Source: Bacteroides thetaiotaomicron VPI-5482 (lineage in GTDB: Bacteria; Bacteroidota; Bacteroidia; Bacteroidales; Bacteroidaceae). From it: a stretch of 64,000 nucleotides of DNA. How positions within the stretch are numbered: the first letter of the stretch is position 1; each line of letters opens with the position of its first letter. Where the stretch lies: positions 6,076,001 to 6,140,000 of the forward strand of contig NC_004663.1 of assembly GCF_000011065.1 (NCBI RefSeq), read 5' to 3'. Both the position numbers and the translations under genes were made by a program. The notes below the pieces were generated by a model. That model ran no database searches and was not told the origin of the DNA. It saw nothing but the letters and a program-made list of their open reading frames with translations. Of the stretch, positions 42,695 to 53,400 are shown one piece after another.

Positions 42695-43756
42695 TTATTG
42701 GATTTTAAAAGCATCTAGTGCAATTGTAGGCGCATTATTATCGAAACAGCCTAGGTTATAACCGTCATTATAGCCATTCGGGGCTTGTGGCTCCCAATAG
42801 AAGATACCTTCCACATCGGCTTGCATCATTTTTGTAATGAGTTGTTTGCAGGCCTCTGCCTGATCATAAGGCATACCTATCTCGCAAATCATGACAGGTT
42901 TGTTGTATTTCTGCTTGACATGCTTGATATTGGCAATACAGTCATCGGCTACTTTCAGCCAACCACCGGTTTTGCCTTCCTGCTCTGCCCAATATGGATA
43001 GAGCGACATGCCTATCATGTCGTATTTACCTCCATTGGCTTGAAGAATGTCGAACATGCGGTTGTATACCCATTGGTCGTTTCCCGCGTCCAGGTGGACA
43101 ATGACTTTGGCGTCGGGACATATAGCTTTCACGGCATCATATCCCGCATTGTTGAGTGCAGTCAGTTGTTCGGGATTATCAACAGACCCCACAGGAAGCA
43201 TCATGCCGGGAGTTGTTTCATTACCTACCTGTACCCATTCCGGTGTAACCCCAACCGCTTTTAACGCGGTAAGAACTGATTTCACATGTTCGCTGAGAGC
43301 AATTTTGAGATCATCAAATGAAAGCTCTTTCCACGCCTCCGGCATTTCCTGATGTCCGGGGTCGGCCCAGGTATCAGAAAAATGGAAGTCGATCATCGTA
43401 CGTAATCCCAGACGCTCGGCACGTTTTGCTTTCACTATTACGTCATTCATGTTGTTCCAGCCGTCTTTCGGGTTAACCCATACACGAAGACGGATAGAGT
43501 TGACTCCGCAATAATCACGCAAGAGGTCCATACACTCCATCTCTTGGCGATTCTCGTCCGGCGTGTAGAACTTGAGTCCTTCCGCTTCCATTTGAGTCAG
43601 CCAACTTACGTCTGCACCACGTGCAAAGCCTTCTTCTTTTACAACCTTTTGCGGTTCTTCTTGACGAGGATTTGTAACCGGGCCATCTTCACTACACCCG
43701 TTTGTAGCCATTGAAGCAATGAGTGCTACTATTGATAATATGCTTGCTATTTTCAT
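42695..43756 (-). CDS. GH53 endo-beta-1,4-galactanase, surface lipoprotein
   Basis: 353 residues from ATG 43754-43756; a frame starting 63 bp earlier would overlap the SusE-like gene and mask the lipoprotein signal. Lipid Cys21 in ATNGC followed by SEDG suggests surface display. The GH53 TIM barrel has NSIRLRVWVNPKDGW, MIDFHFSDTWADPGHQ, acid/base Glu180 in WVQVGNET, and nucleophile Glu292 in VMICEIGMPY. It cuts the galactan backbone of pectin outside the cell to give oligomers for SusCD. It is 10 bp after SusE-like and 10 bp before GH2. Corresponds to BT4668 (recalled). Confidence 0.96.
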   Translation of the reverse strand: MKIASILSIVALIASMATNGCSEDGPVTNPRQEEPQKVVKEEGFARGADVSWLTQMEAEGLKFYTPDENRQEMECMDLLRDYCGVNSIRLRVWVNPKDGWNNMNDVIVKAKRAERLGLRTMIDFHFSDTWADPGHQEMPEAWKELSFDDLKIALSEHVKSVLTALKAVGVTPEWVQVGNETTPGMMLPVGSVDNPEQLTALNNAGYDAVKAICPDAKVIVHLDAGNDQWVYNRMFDILQANGGKYDMIGMSLYPYWAEQEGKTGGWLKVADDCIANIKHVKQKYNKPVMICEIGMPYDQAEACKQLITKMMQADVEGIFYWEPQAPNGYNDGYNLGCFDNNAPTIALDAFKIQ

Positions 43757-43766
43757 TGAAACTGAT

Positions 43767-45479
43767 TTATTTAAGTGAGTAAGAATAAGTTTGGTGTCCC
43801 AAATCAACGGTAAGGACATAGGTTTTGCCTATTTCGAGTTCATCGTCTCCGTCAAATCCTGCTGAGGATTCAGAATGCTTCAGGTGCAGAATGCCGGAAC
43901 CACCGCCGAAGAAAAGGTTCCAGTTGTTATTTATCAGCACTTTTACTCCCCAAGGACTTTTCTTTTCTTTAATGAACTCGGCTGTAAATATCTCTGGATT
44001 TTCTGCAGACTGTGTCATGGGGGATTCAGACCAATTATCGTTAAGTCCGGTAAATGTCACAGTCTGCACTTGAGTCAGTTCATAGGTCAATGACTTCATG
44101 TTGAAATCCATAACATACAGCCCTTGTGCCGGTGCGGGAATGTTGTCTTTAGACTCTGCAAGGATCAATGTGCCGGACAAGTCGGTAGAGCCATCGGCTG
44201 CATTATAGGCGGGCTCCCATGCTTGTTCAGTATATGCACGATATCCCCATTCAGAATCTATCCAATGTGCACCACCATAGCAAAGTCCGGCTTCATCGTA
44301 TAAAGTGAGGTAATCGTCAAAACCTTCCCAATTGGTTATGCCGGAGAAGTACAGATACTGAGAGACTTCCGGCTGCGGAACGTCTTCTCCGATGCCGATG
44401 GTAAATTGAAGAGGATTGGATAAATCAAGAACCAGGAGATTTTCTCCGGCGGGCATAGTTACAGAAATATTATCTGCACTCTCACCGAACAAGAGGTTTT
44501 GTGAATTGCCGCCAAATGCGACAGTTTGCTCAATAGCAGGTCCTATATCGGTTGTTTCCCGGTTGTACAGGCTACCCTTTCCTGATACGGAAATGGTCAG
44601 GGTAGATTGTGTTGCCAGATTTACCGGCAGTGTCCATTGATTGCTCTGCTTGTTGTAAGCCATTTCGCCCGTTACATCTCCACTAACTGACAGACTGGCA
44701 ACATGCAGTGCACTCCACCATCCTTCAACCGTGTTTACGGTAGTGTAATAGCATCCTGACGGATTCGGGAACCAAAAGTTCCAGTGACTGTCTTCCGATG
44801 AAGCATAAAATGTCTTTCCTTCTTCACCAAGATTACCCCACATTACATTATTGGCTTCGCGAAGCCACCAGTTTTCCCATCCGTTGACGCCCATAAAACC
44901 TTTATAAATGCCGTCTTCAGCAGGAGAGGCAAGCGTCATAGATGTGTTCTTCCAGTCCTTGTCAAGTACTTGAGCCAAGACAAGCTCAATGCGATAAGAC
45001 TGGACCAGAACCTCCATGACATTAGAGTATTCGGGAGCGATGTTGGCTGCCAATGCCGAACGCATCCGAATCCATAACGGAGCCTTCTCATTGGCCTCAT
45101 AACCTAAACGATCAAGCAGAGAATTAAGCTCCTCGCAAAGAAATTGACGGGAATGGATATTCTTATCCACCGCAATATTTAACGGAGCAGTAAAGTGTTC
45201 ATCCTTTGAGAACTGAATCGTTATTTCCGCAACATTCACCGGAGCTTGCAAAAGTGTATCACTAAGCGCCAAACGTCCGTCGCCACTCCAATAAACTGTC
45301 AATGCCAAAGCCTGCGGATTGTCTGGCGTAAGAATAACTTCATTCGGGCCCCCCATCAATTCCATAGAGTCTCCGGACAAGACGTAAACCGGATCAATAT
45401 CGCTATCACAGGAGGTGGTAGCTACTGTCATAACAGCTGACAATAATATCAATTTAACTATTGTACTAAAAACTTTCAT
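43767..45479 (-). CDS. SusE/SusF-like surface glycan-binding lipoprotein (galactan PUL)
   Basis: 570 residues. Lipoprotein signal VATTSC (Cys24) then DSDIDP, an acidic surface type. N-terminal SusE-type Ig domain (about 40-165: NPQALALTVYWSG, ITIQFSKDEHFTAPL). Then at least two Trp-rich beta-sandwich domains with the SusE/F pattern W..N.L (MGVNGWENWWLREANN and YFSGITNWEGFDDYLTLYDE), and a last one ending LTVDLGHQTYSYSLK. No catalytic motif. It should capture beta-1,4-galactan at the surface beside SusD. Position corresponds to BT4669 (recalled). Confidence 0.88.
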   Translation of the reverse strand: MKVFSTIVKLILLSAVMTVATTSCDSDIDPVYVLSGDSMELMGGPNEVILTPDNPQALALTVYWSGDGRLALSDTLLQAPVNVAEITIQFSKDEHFTAPLNIAVDKNIHSRQFLCEELNSLLDRLGYEANEKAPLWIRMRSALAANIAPEYSNVMEVLVQSYRIELVLAQVLDKDWKNTSMTLASPAEDGIYKGFMGVNGWENWWLREANNVMWGNLGEEGKTFYASSEDSHWNFWFPNPSGCYYTTVNTVEGWWSALHVASLSVSGDVTGEMAYNKQSNQWTLPVNLATQSTLTISVSGKGSLYNRETTDIGPAIEQTVAFGGNSQNLLFGESADNISVTMPAGENLLVLDLSNPLQFTIGIGEDVPQPEVSQYLYFSGITNWEGFDDYLTLYDEAGLCYGGAHWIDSEWGYRAYTEQAWEPAYNAADGSTDLSGTLILAESKDNIPAPAQGLYVMDFNMKSLTYELTQVQTVTFTGLNDNWSESPMTQSAENPEIFTAEFIKEKKSPWGVKVLINNNWNLFFGGGSGILHLKHSESSAGFDGDDELEIGKTYVLTVDLGHQTYSYSLK

Positions 45480-45490
45480 ATCGTATCTTT

Positions 45491-47104
45491 TTAATAGAGT
45501 GGATTATGTAGATTAGGATTGGCTGTAAGATCTGTATCAGGAATGGGATAAATATTATATTTTTTGTTCACGGCACGGCCGTCAAGAACGCCCCCTTTCC
45601 ATTGCCAGATATAATCTGCTGATACAAACTTATTGAATCTTATAAGATCAGTTCTACGCACTGATTCGAGGTATAACTCCCTGGCTCTTTCATCAAGAAT
45701 GAAATCGAGCGTAAAATCACTATCTGAGATTTTTCCGCTTTCATCCTGGTTATATGCACGCAAACGAACCTGATTTACAAGTTCCAATGCTTCGGCTCGC
45801 GATAGCCCTGTTCCTCCTCTGAGTTGTGCTTCGGCTGCCATCAGATAGATGTCGGCAAGCCGGAGTAGGGGATAGTCGGTAGAGCATCCTGTGGCAGCAG
45901 AATTGGATGCTGCTACGCCCTCATCAGTGAGATTGGAGAACTTTTCAAAGAAATAGCCTTCGGCTTGGTTATCGATTGCACCGGTAAAGAACTGTGCTTG
46001 TCCATCTGTATAAAACATAGCGCGGCTGTCTTTGGTTGTAGCAATATCTCCAAACTTTGCTGTCATCTCACCACGCGCACGAAACATACCCCAGCCGTTG
46101 GACAATCCGTACTTGGCGGGGTCTTGTGTGCTCGAATTGCCACATGATCCACAAATTATATATGTTCCTCCGCCCCACGTAACTGATGTTGTGGCGTCAC
46201 ACACCATAGCAAACAAAATTTCATGTGTTCGCTTGTGATTATCGGCATTAAATAATTTGGCATATTCCGGTTCCAGATAGAATGCAGGATTGGAAATTAC
46301 TTGTTTGCAAGCAGTAATACATTCTGTATAATACTTAGTATCCACATTGCCACGATATATTGCGCTGTTTAAATAAAGACGGGCAAGGAGTGCCCATGCC
46401 ACGGGTTTACTGGCACGGCCGTATTCGTTGGTAGCGGGCAATGCTGATGAAACTCCTTCGGCAACCAGTTCTTTCAGTTCGCTTTCGATAAAATCAAACA
46501 TCCCAATCCCATCGTAGGCTTCCGGGATATAACCGATAACTGGCGTATTTTCATCCACTTTAGGACCTTGACGATACAAATCGAGTACCATCCAATAACT
46601 GAATGATCTCATAAAACGAGCTTCCGAACGGAAAGTACGGATTTCTGTTTGTTCGGCTTCTGAAAACCGGGCAATCTCTTCATCCGAACAATGGCGAAGA
46701 AACTCATTACACAAGGCTATGTTGAAGAAAAGCCAGTAATAGGAGTCAGAAACCCAAGAATCTTTCGCATCCCAACTGATATAGGTAAGGTCAGACAGGT
46801 TGTTTCCTGAAAGCCAGGTATTAGCTACTTCATCGGTAGCGGCTTCTTGCAGATTGAAATAGCCACGGGAAAAGTCTTGTTTGTTGATGCTCTTGAGGTC
46901 TCCGTTATCTCCCCCTTGTCCTTGTCCTGCAAGAACATAAGAGGCATATATTTTGGCAAGGACTTTCTTATAATTTGCCGCGTCAGCATAAACTTCTTTT
47001 GAGGTATCCTCTGTTGTCGGCATTTGATCAAGAACATCTGTACACGAGCTTGCTACAAGGGTCATGCACCATACGATTATTGTTAGTATATTAATTTTCT
47101 TCAT
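45491..47104 (-). CDS. SusD-like surface glycan-binding lipoprotein (galactan PUL)
   Basis: 537 residues. Lipoprotein signal LVASSC (Cys21) followed by TDVLDQMPTT, the usual SusD start. Conserved SusD parts are present: FRSEARFMRSFSYWMVLDLY, KPVAWALLARLYLNSAIY and the C-terminal ILDERARELYLESVRRTDLI with NIYPIPDTDLTANPNL. It caps the partner SusC (12 bp upstream) and handles galacto-oligosaccharides. Confidence 0.95.
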   Translation of the reverse strand: MKKINILTIIVWCMTLVASSCTDVLDQMPTTEDTSKEVYADAANYKKVLAKIYASYVLAGQGQGGDNGDLKSINKQDFSRGYFNLQEAATDEVANTWLSGNNLSDLTYISWDAKDSWVSDSYYWLFFNIALCNEFLRHCSDEEIARFSEAEQTEIRTFRSEARFMRSFSYWMVLDLYRQGPKVDENTPVIGYIPEAYDGIGMFDFIESELKELVAEGVSSALPATNEYGRASKPVAWALLARLYLNSAIYRGNVDTKYYTECITACKQVISNPAFYLEPEYAKLFNADNHKRTHEILFAMVCDATTSVTWGGGTYIICGSCGNSSTQDPAKYGLSNGWGMFRARGEMTAKFGDIATTKDSRAMFYTDGQAQFFTGAIDNQAEGYFFEKFSNLTDEGVAASNSAATGCSTDYPLLRLADIYLMAAEAQLRGGTGLSRAEALELVNQVRLRAYNQDESGKISDSDFTLDFILDERARELYLESVRRTDLIRFNKFVSADYIWQWKGGVLDGRAVNKKYNIYPIPDTDLTANPNLHNPLY

Positions 47105-47115
47105 GGTTTATTCAG

Positions 47116-50094
47116 TTAAAAATTAAGGCCAATAGTGATAGAATACGTGCGGGGACGCGGATAAACAGATGTGTCGACACCATTGGCTGTTTCAGGGTCT
47201 ACACCTTTATATTTAGTCACGGTAAAGACATTCTGCACCATGGCAGAGGCATGAAGGCCGATGGTCTTATATATGCGACCGAAGTCATAAGAGAGTTGCA
47301 GGTTGTCCATCTTCAAGAACGAAGCGTTTTCAAGATAATGGTCGCTGAGAAACTGCCTCTTGGTAAAGCGGGTATCCAGGAAACTCCGATTTAAGTTATT
47401 AAGTTGATAATCGTTATAGCTCATGGTTTCCCATGCACCTGTATTCATGGCCATACCATTAAAGATATATCCTCCTATATTGGCTCTAAGCGAGGTTGAA
47501 AGTGTCCACTTCTTATAGCGCAGCGAGGTTGAAAAGCCCAAAATCCAGTCCGGAGCCGGTGAATGATGATGGTAGCGGTCTTTGTTCGTTATCTCGCCAT
47601 CTCCGTCAAGGTCGGCATACAAGCCTTCAATGGGTTGCCCCGTCTCCGCATCATACAATTGCTTGTATAAATAGAATGAGTAGGGAGCGTAATCAGTAGA
47701 GAACACCTGCATCTGGTAAGCATCAATCCAAGGGCCTACTTCTGTGTCAGGGCTTGGAGCACCGGGAGTAAGCGTAAGATTCTTTATCCTTACTTTTTGC
47801 CATGCAGCATTGGCACTTGCTGTCCATGACCAATTTTTTGTATTGATGATGTGTCCGGTAACAGAGAGTTCAAGTCCTTTAGAGTCTACATTGCCCACAT
47901 TTTGAAGCATTAGCTTATCAAAGTTCGTACCGGCTGGCATCGGAACAGTGGCCAGAAGATTTTCGGTCTTTCTGGTATAGAAATCAGCAGAAAAGGTAAA
48001 TCTGTTTTCTAAGAATGCCAGATCTATACCATAGTTCCATGATTTAGTAGTTTCCCATTTCAATTCAGGATTATATGCTTCAGGACGATAGGTATATATC
48101 GGATTTCCGCCAAACAGGTATTGTGCTCCGTCAAGTCCCGGAGTGTAGACCGGAATGTAGCCATAATTGGTGATACCATCTTGCTGTCCGGTTATACCAT
48201 AGGATACGCGCAACTTCACGTCATTCATCACTGTGCGCAAAGGCTCAAAGAAGTGCTCTTGTGAAACCCTCCAAGCTAAGGCTACTGAGGGGAAAGTACC
48301 CCAACGATTGTCGGATGCAAATCGAGACGAGCCGTCGCGGCGCATGGTGGCCATAAGCAAATAGCGATCCATGAATGTGTAATTCAAACGCCCATAGTAT
48401 GACATGAGTGAATGCCGCTGATCGGTTGCGGCAGAAGTCGACTGCTGTACTCCATCGGCACTCAGAATGGCATAAAACGGAGTGGTATATTTCCAGAATT
48501 GATAATCATATCCTACTGTTACATCAATGCCGGAATGAATAGCATCGAAGTCATTATGATAATTGGCATAAATCGTGAGCAGTTTATTGTAATTCTTTTG
48601 CGGGCCGTATGTGTAGTCACGTCCGCCGGTTGTATAATAAGAAACGGCCTCTTTAGGTACATAAATATGTCCTTTGCCTTTTGACCAGTCATATCCGCCC
48701 GTAGTATGCAAACGCAAGCCCTTTACCCATCTTACATTCCAATCCACGCTGGCACTTCCTATAAATCGATAGACATCCGATGTGGAATCGTATTGATTCA
48801 GTCGGCCGACAGCATTGGCTAATGCTCCCGTCACCGGTACGCCATTGGCATCGATAGCCTCGTTGTAACCACCAAAGGTATCGTTTCCGGAATATACCGG
48901 AATGGTGGGGTTGAGCGTACTGCCTGCCCAGATTGCATCGGTATCAGCAAAGCGGTTCTTAGAATAAGTGCCTTTTAAACCTATATTAAATCTCAGCTCG
49001 TTATGGAAAAACGAAGGAGTAAGGTTTACGTTTCCGGTAAAGCGTTTTGTATTATCCGTTTTCAAGATACCATCCTGATAATACATACCGGTTGAAACAC
49101 GAAATGGCAACCAAGGAAGTGCAAGTCCTGAAACACTAAGGTTATTATCTGTTCCGAAAGCTGTTTGATAAATTTCATCGTTCCAGTTTGTACGATAGTC
49201 ACCAAGCAATGACTTTTGGTGTTCCGTACCATACTGATTGACAATATTTATAAATTCGTCTGTGTTCAGCATATCCGAAGTCTTGGTCTTGGTTGCAATG
49301 GAATTGGTCGTTTGGAAAGAGACCTTAATATCACTCCCGCTTCCCTTTTTGGTTGTTATGATGATGACGCCGTTGGATGCTCGTGATCCATAAATAGCAG
49401 TGGATGAAGCATCTTTCAGCACGGTCATACTCTCTATGTCGTTCGGGTTTATAAGGCTTAGAAAGTTTCCGCCGCCGGATATGGAACCACCTACTTCCAT
49501 AGGAACCCCGTCCAGTACAATTAATGGGTCATTGGATGCGTTAAGTGATGCACCACCACGAATGCGTATGGTTGAGACAGATGTAGGCGAACCTCCGCCA
49601 TTTACTATTTGCACACCGGCTATCTTGCCATTCACAAGCTCTTCGGGCGATGAAACCATGCCTTTATTAAAGTCTTTAGTACCCACAGAGGCAACCGAGC
49701 CGGTCAGATCGCTTTTGCGTTGTGTTCCGTATCCGATGATTACTACATCACTCAGTACTTGTGAGTCGCTTTTCATTTGTACATTCAGTACGTTACTGTT
49801 TACGGGGATAGTTATCACTTTAGTTTCATATCCTACGTAAGAAAATTGTAGTTCCTTACTGTCTTTCGGTACATTCAGAGTATAGTTTCCGTCAAAGTCG
49901 GTCACTGTACCTGTCGATGTTCCTACGATAAGAATGCTGACTCCGATCATCGGCTCTTTGTTCTCATCGATCACTTGTCCGGTCATTTTCTTGCCTCCCT
50001 GTTGGGCAAAGGCAGGAATTGCGCCTCCAAGAAAAGCTGTACATAATATAAGTAGTACAGTCAGATGGCGTAGATTTAAGATATTACAGTTCAT
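47116..50094 (-). CDS. SusC-like TonB-dependent transporter (galactan PUL)
   Basis: 992 residues. Signal peptide about 1-30 (ending PAFAQ), CarboxypepD_reg domain (GQVIDENKEPMIGVSILIVG, SYVGYETKVI), TonB-box region LSDVVIIGYG, plug with SMTVLKDASSTAIYGSRASN and a long barrel ending TYSITIGLNF. Imports galactan oligosaccharides. Its ATG lies only 2 bp beyond the stop of the small upstream gene, suggesting translational coupling. Corresponds to BT4671 (recalled). Confidence 0.97.
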   Translation of the reverse strand: MNCNILNLRHLTVLLILCTAFLGGAIPAFAQQGGKKMTGQVIDENKEPMIGVSILIVGTSTGTVTDFDGNYTLNVPKDSKELQFSYVGYETKVITIPVNSNVLNVQMKSDSQVLSDVVIIGYGTQRKSDLTGSVASVGTKDFNKGMVSSPEELVNGKIAGVQIVNGGGSPTSVSTIRIRGGASLNASNDPLIVLDGVPMEVGGSISGGGNFLSLINPNDIESMTVLKDASSTAIYGSRASNGVIIITTKKGSGSDIKVSFQTTNSIATKTKTSDMLNTDEFINIVNQYGTEHQKSLLGDYRTNWNDEIYQTAFGTDNNLSVSGLALPWLPFRVSTGMYYQDGILKTDNTKRFTGNVNLTPSFFHNELRFNIGLKGTYSKNRFADTDAIWAGSTLNPTIPVYSGNDTFGGYNEAIDANGVPVTGALANAVGRLNQYDSTSDVYRFIGSASVDWNVRWVKGLRLHTTGGYDWSKGKGHIYVPKEAVSYYTTGGRDYTYGPQKNYNKLLTIYANYHNDFDAIHSGIDVTVGYDYQFWKYTTPFYAILSADGVQQSTSAATDQRHSLMSYYGRLNYTFMDRYLLMATMRRDGSSRFASDNRWGTFPSVALAWRVSQEHFFEPLRTVMNDVKLRVSYGITGQQDGITNYGYIPVYTPGLDGAQYLFGGNPIYTYRPEAYNPELKWETTKSWNYGIDLAFLENRFTFSADFYTRKTENLLATVPMPAGTNFDKLMLQNVGNVDSKGLELSVTGHIINTKNWSWTASANAAWQKVRIKNLTLTPGAPSPDTEVGPWIDAYQMQVFSTDYAPYSFYLYKQLYDAETGQPIEGLYADLDGDGEITNKDRYHHHSPAPDWILGFSTSLRYKKWTLSTSLRANIGGYIFNGMAMNTGAWETMSYNDYQLNNLNRSFLDTRFTKRQFLSDHYLENASFLKMDNLQLSYDFGRIYKTIGLHASAMVQNVFTVTKYKGVDPETANGVDTSVYPRPRTYSITIGLNF

Positions 50095-50096
50095 AA

Positions 50097-50321
50097 TTAT
50101 TGTGTAATTGGTAAAAGATTTATTTTATTGAAATATCGGTTAATAGTATCATTCGGTCGGGAGAAGTGGTATACATCTTTATCTATAGCTGCCTTACGAT
50201 CTGCTCTCAAATAGCCGAGGGCACGGTAAGCATGTGCGAAAGGTGTGGAAGTCGTTTTACCTTGTGTGCTGACGAAGGCAAATAACGGACAAATACAAGT
50301 AAGAATAAACTGTCTTTTCAT
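50097..50321 (-). CDS. Small exported protein of unknown function at the head of the galactan operon
   Basis: 74 residues: MKRQFILTCICPLFAFVSTQ forms a signal-like N-terminus and the remainder is basic and polar (AHAYRALGYLRADRKAAID, ending NLLPITQ). No family recognised. It is first in the galactan transcript: the promoter -7 element is 31 bp upstream, a small hairpin (GCTATCAA / TTGATAGC, 50322-50350) abuts its start, and SusC follows after 2 bp. It may be a leader peptide that controls SusC translation or a real secreted protein. Coding status is moderately sure. Confidence 0.55.
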   Translation of the reverse strand: MKRQFILTCICPLFAFVSTQGKTTSTPFAHAYRALGYLRADRKAAIDKDVYHFSRPNDTINRYFNKINLLPITQ

Positions 50322-50350
50322 GCTATCAAATTTAGTGGTTTGTTGATAGC
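50322..50350 (-). promoter_or_regulatory. 5'-UTR hairpin at the head of the galactan transcript
   Basis: GCTATCAA (50322-50329) pairs with TTGATAGC (50343-50350) around 13 nt. It begins at the base next to the ATG of the small gene, so it would cover its ribosome site and lies between promoter and start. Confidence 0.5.
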
Positions 50351-50352
50351 GG

Positions 50353-50360
50353 CAAAGATA
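50353..50360 (-). promoter_or_regulatory. Promoter -7 element of the galactan PUL operon
   Basis: TATCTTTG on the minus strand; a TTTT sits where the -33 TTTG is expected. Upstream (50391-50416) GGA-type triplets recur at 10-11 bp steps (GGACATATA, GGATAAAAA, GGACGAAAA), a possible activator site. Confidence 0.55.
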
Positions 50361-50436
50361 GACTGCCTGGCATTTTCATAAAAGCACAGATTGGACATAT
50401 AAGGATAAAAATAGGACGAAAAGCCCTAAAATGCCT

Positions 50437-53400
50437 CTACAGCCCGTCATTCAAGTATTGGCGCGGTGTTTTTCCAAACTCTGCCTGAAAGCATTTGGAG
50501 AAATAAGAATGATTGGAAAATCCTACCATATACATCACTTCGGCAACGGTGAATTTCTTTTGTTGCAATAACATGGCAGCTTTCTTCATGCGGATGGACT
50601 TGATATATTCCACGGGAGACATTCCGGTGAGTTGCTTGATTTTCCGGTAAATCTGCTTGTTACTGATTCCCGACAGTTCGCAAAGTGCGTTGACATTCAG
50701 GTCTGCATCGGAGAGGTGATCTTCAATCAGACGGATAATGTTCGACAGAAATTTCTCATCCTGCGATTCTGCTTCGATCGGTTTAAGTATGGGGAGAGAT
50801 TCCAACTGTTTTTTGGATGCTATGACTGGTATTTCGTCTTCCTCTACAGCAATGACCGGAATGCTCAGCCCGATGGAAGTTCCCTTTCCTTTTTCGGAGG
50901 TGACTCCATCGATAGAACCGCCGTGTAATTCCGTGTAGGTCTTTACCAGATAAAGTCCGATACCTGTGCCTTCTTTGCTGCCGCTATGGGGTGACTGGAA
51001 GAAACGTTGGAAGATATAAGGAATATCCTGTTGCGGAATGCCTGCTCCCGTATCGGAAACGCAAATCTCCAGCAAACCGGTTTCCTGCCGATAGAAAAGG
51101 GATAAGCGGATACTTCCGCCCTCTGAGGTGAACTTGACAGCATTTGATAATAGATTATCTAGTATTACTCCAAGTTTGATGGCATCCATATCGGCGTAAA
51201 TCTTCGCTTTGTTTGCTTCGAAATGGAACGTGAACCGTTTGTCCTCTTCATAGACTGAAAACAAACTGCGGCTGAATGATACAAGTTCGATGCGTGACAG
51301 GATAAGCAATGAATCTTTATTGTCTTCAATCCGGTTGAAGTTGAGTACCTGATGAATCAGCGAGTTGATTTTCATGGCGTTGCGCTGCACTTCTTCCAGT
51401 GTCTGTTTTTCGTGTACTTCTTCCGTAGACGGAAGTAACTGGCTGATAGGAGCTATGATCCGGCTGAGAGGTGTCTTCAGCTCATTGGATAAGTTGGTGA
51501 AGAATGCCATTTTCTGACGGGACTGTTCCAGTATTTTTTCTTTTTCCCTGCGTTCTGCTTTCAGGCGGTTTTTAACCCGGAAAAAGTTGATTGTCCATGC
51601 GATAAGACTGAGCAGCAGTAAGATATAGATGGCTTTTGCCCATATCGTATAGTACCACGGTGGAAGAATCCGGATATTCAGAATATGAGGACGGTTGGAT
51701 GGTTGTCCGTCTCTCTCCAGCTTGCTGATGATAAGCTGATAATTTCCATAACTCAGATTACTGTATGTAATACGGTTGATATTGGATTTCAGAAAGTTCC
51801 ATTCTTTGTCCATGCCTTCCAGACGATAGACAAACTTGTTTTTCTCGTCCAGCGAATAAGGAAGGTCGGATAACTCGAATGACAGGTTATTCTGATCATA
51901 TTTTAATTTAATTGAGTTGGTATATCGGATATTGGGCACGTCATCTCTGGTGCGTGGCGATACCAGTTGATTGTTAATGTATAAGGCAGTCAACAGAATC
52001 GGACGTTCCGGTTGGTATGTGGCTTCTAGGTTGGAGTGTGAGATACCGAAGCCGTCGGCTCCTCCCAGATAGACACAATCTTCTTTCGGGTCGAACAGCA
52101 GGCTTGTAAAGCGTTTGTTTGTCATATTCTGCTGTCGGGCATCCATTGTTTTCCGGTCGATAATCCAGAGGCCGTTGGTAGTGGATACCCAGATGGAGTT
52201 CTTCACGCAAGTCATGGATAAAATCTCGTTGTTGCTGAAACTTCCGAAGGAGATACTCTGCTGGCTCTCGTCTTTGGGGTTGATGCGCATGACACCGCCA
52301 TGAAATCCTACCCAAAGCAAGCCGTCCTCATCACATAACAGGTAGTTGGGGCTTTTCTCTCCGGTTAATTCGTCTGCAAATAATTTCGTTACTTCCCGTG
52401 TGCGGGGATTAATTTTATCTATTCCTTTATTATTGTAGAGCAATACCCATACATTGCCTTCATTATCGGGAATAATCTGGTTGATAAACATACCGGACAG
52501 TCCGTTGTGGACGGAGTAATTCTGTTCGGCTATATATTGTCCGGAGGTAGATTGCATCAATTTGTGCTTGTCTACTACAAAGATTCCTCCAAGGCATGTT
52601 GAAATCCATAGTTGTCCGGCGGTATCTTCAAATATATAATAGGTCCAGTTGGTATTATACGTTCCTGTATTGTCTACAATGTTGTAGTGTATGAATTGGC
52701 GGGTTGCATAATCGTAGCGGTTGATGCTTCCGTCGGTAGCAATCCATAACTGCTGTTCTTTGTCTTCGTAAATATGCCGGATGCGGTTGTGAGATAATGG
52801 ATAAGTCTTGTCGCCCATTCTGTACCAAATGGCATCGTGTCTTTCTCCGGCAGGATCAGTGAAACGAATTAATCCGTTGGCTCCTCCAAACCAATAGAAC
52901 CCTTTTGAGTCACGAAACAGGGAATAGAATTGGTTTCCGTCTCCCGTACCTGTAATCTGTGAGATTGGAATAAACTGCAGCGCACTATTATAGCGTGAGA
53001 GGGAGATGCCATAGTCGGTACCCAGCCAGATGTTATGTTCCTGGTCGGCAAAGATATTCCAGATGATATTATTGGTCAACGACTGGATATTGCGGGAGTC
53101 GTGAATGATGTGTTGTAGCGGGGTGGTATCGTTATGATAGACGTAAAGTCCGTTGTCTGTACCTGCCAGTAAGTCTCCGTTTCCATCCAGGGCTAATGAT
53201 TTGATCGAATTATTATGGAAGGCTTCTGTCTGTTTTATCTGTCCGGTTGACGGAAAGTATTGGAAGAGATAGCCTTCCGTACCAATCCAGACACACTGGC
53301 GGGTAGTATCTTCCAGCAAAGAATTGACGAACAGGTTACTTTGACTGCTATGGACGGGAAGAGGAATGCCTTCGAATTTCCCGTTGGACGGGATATAGCG

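Noticed and set aside
42685..42714. Upstream start for GH2 that overlaps GH53
   Set aside because: The ATG at 42684 has a good ribosome site and leaves a 10-bp gap like the other joints of this operon.
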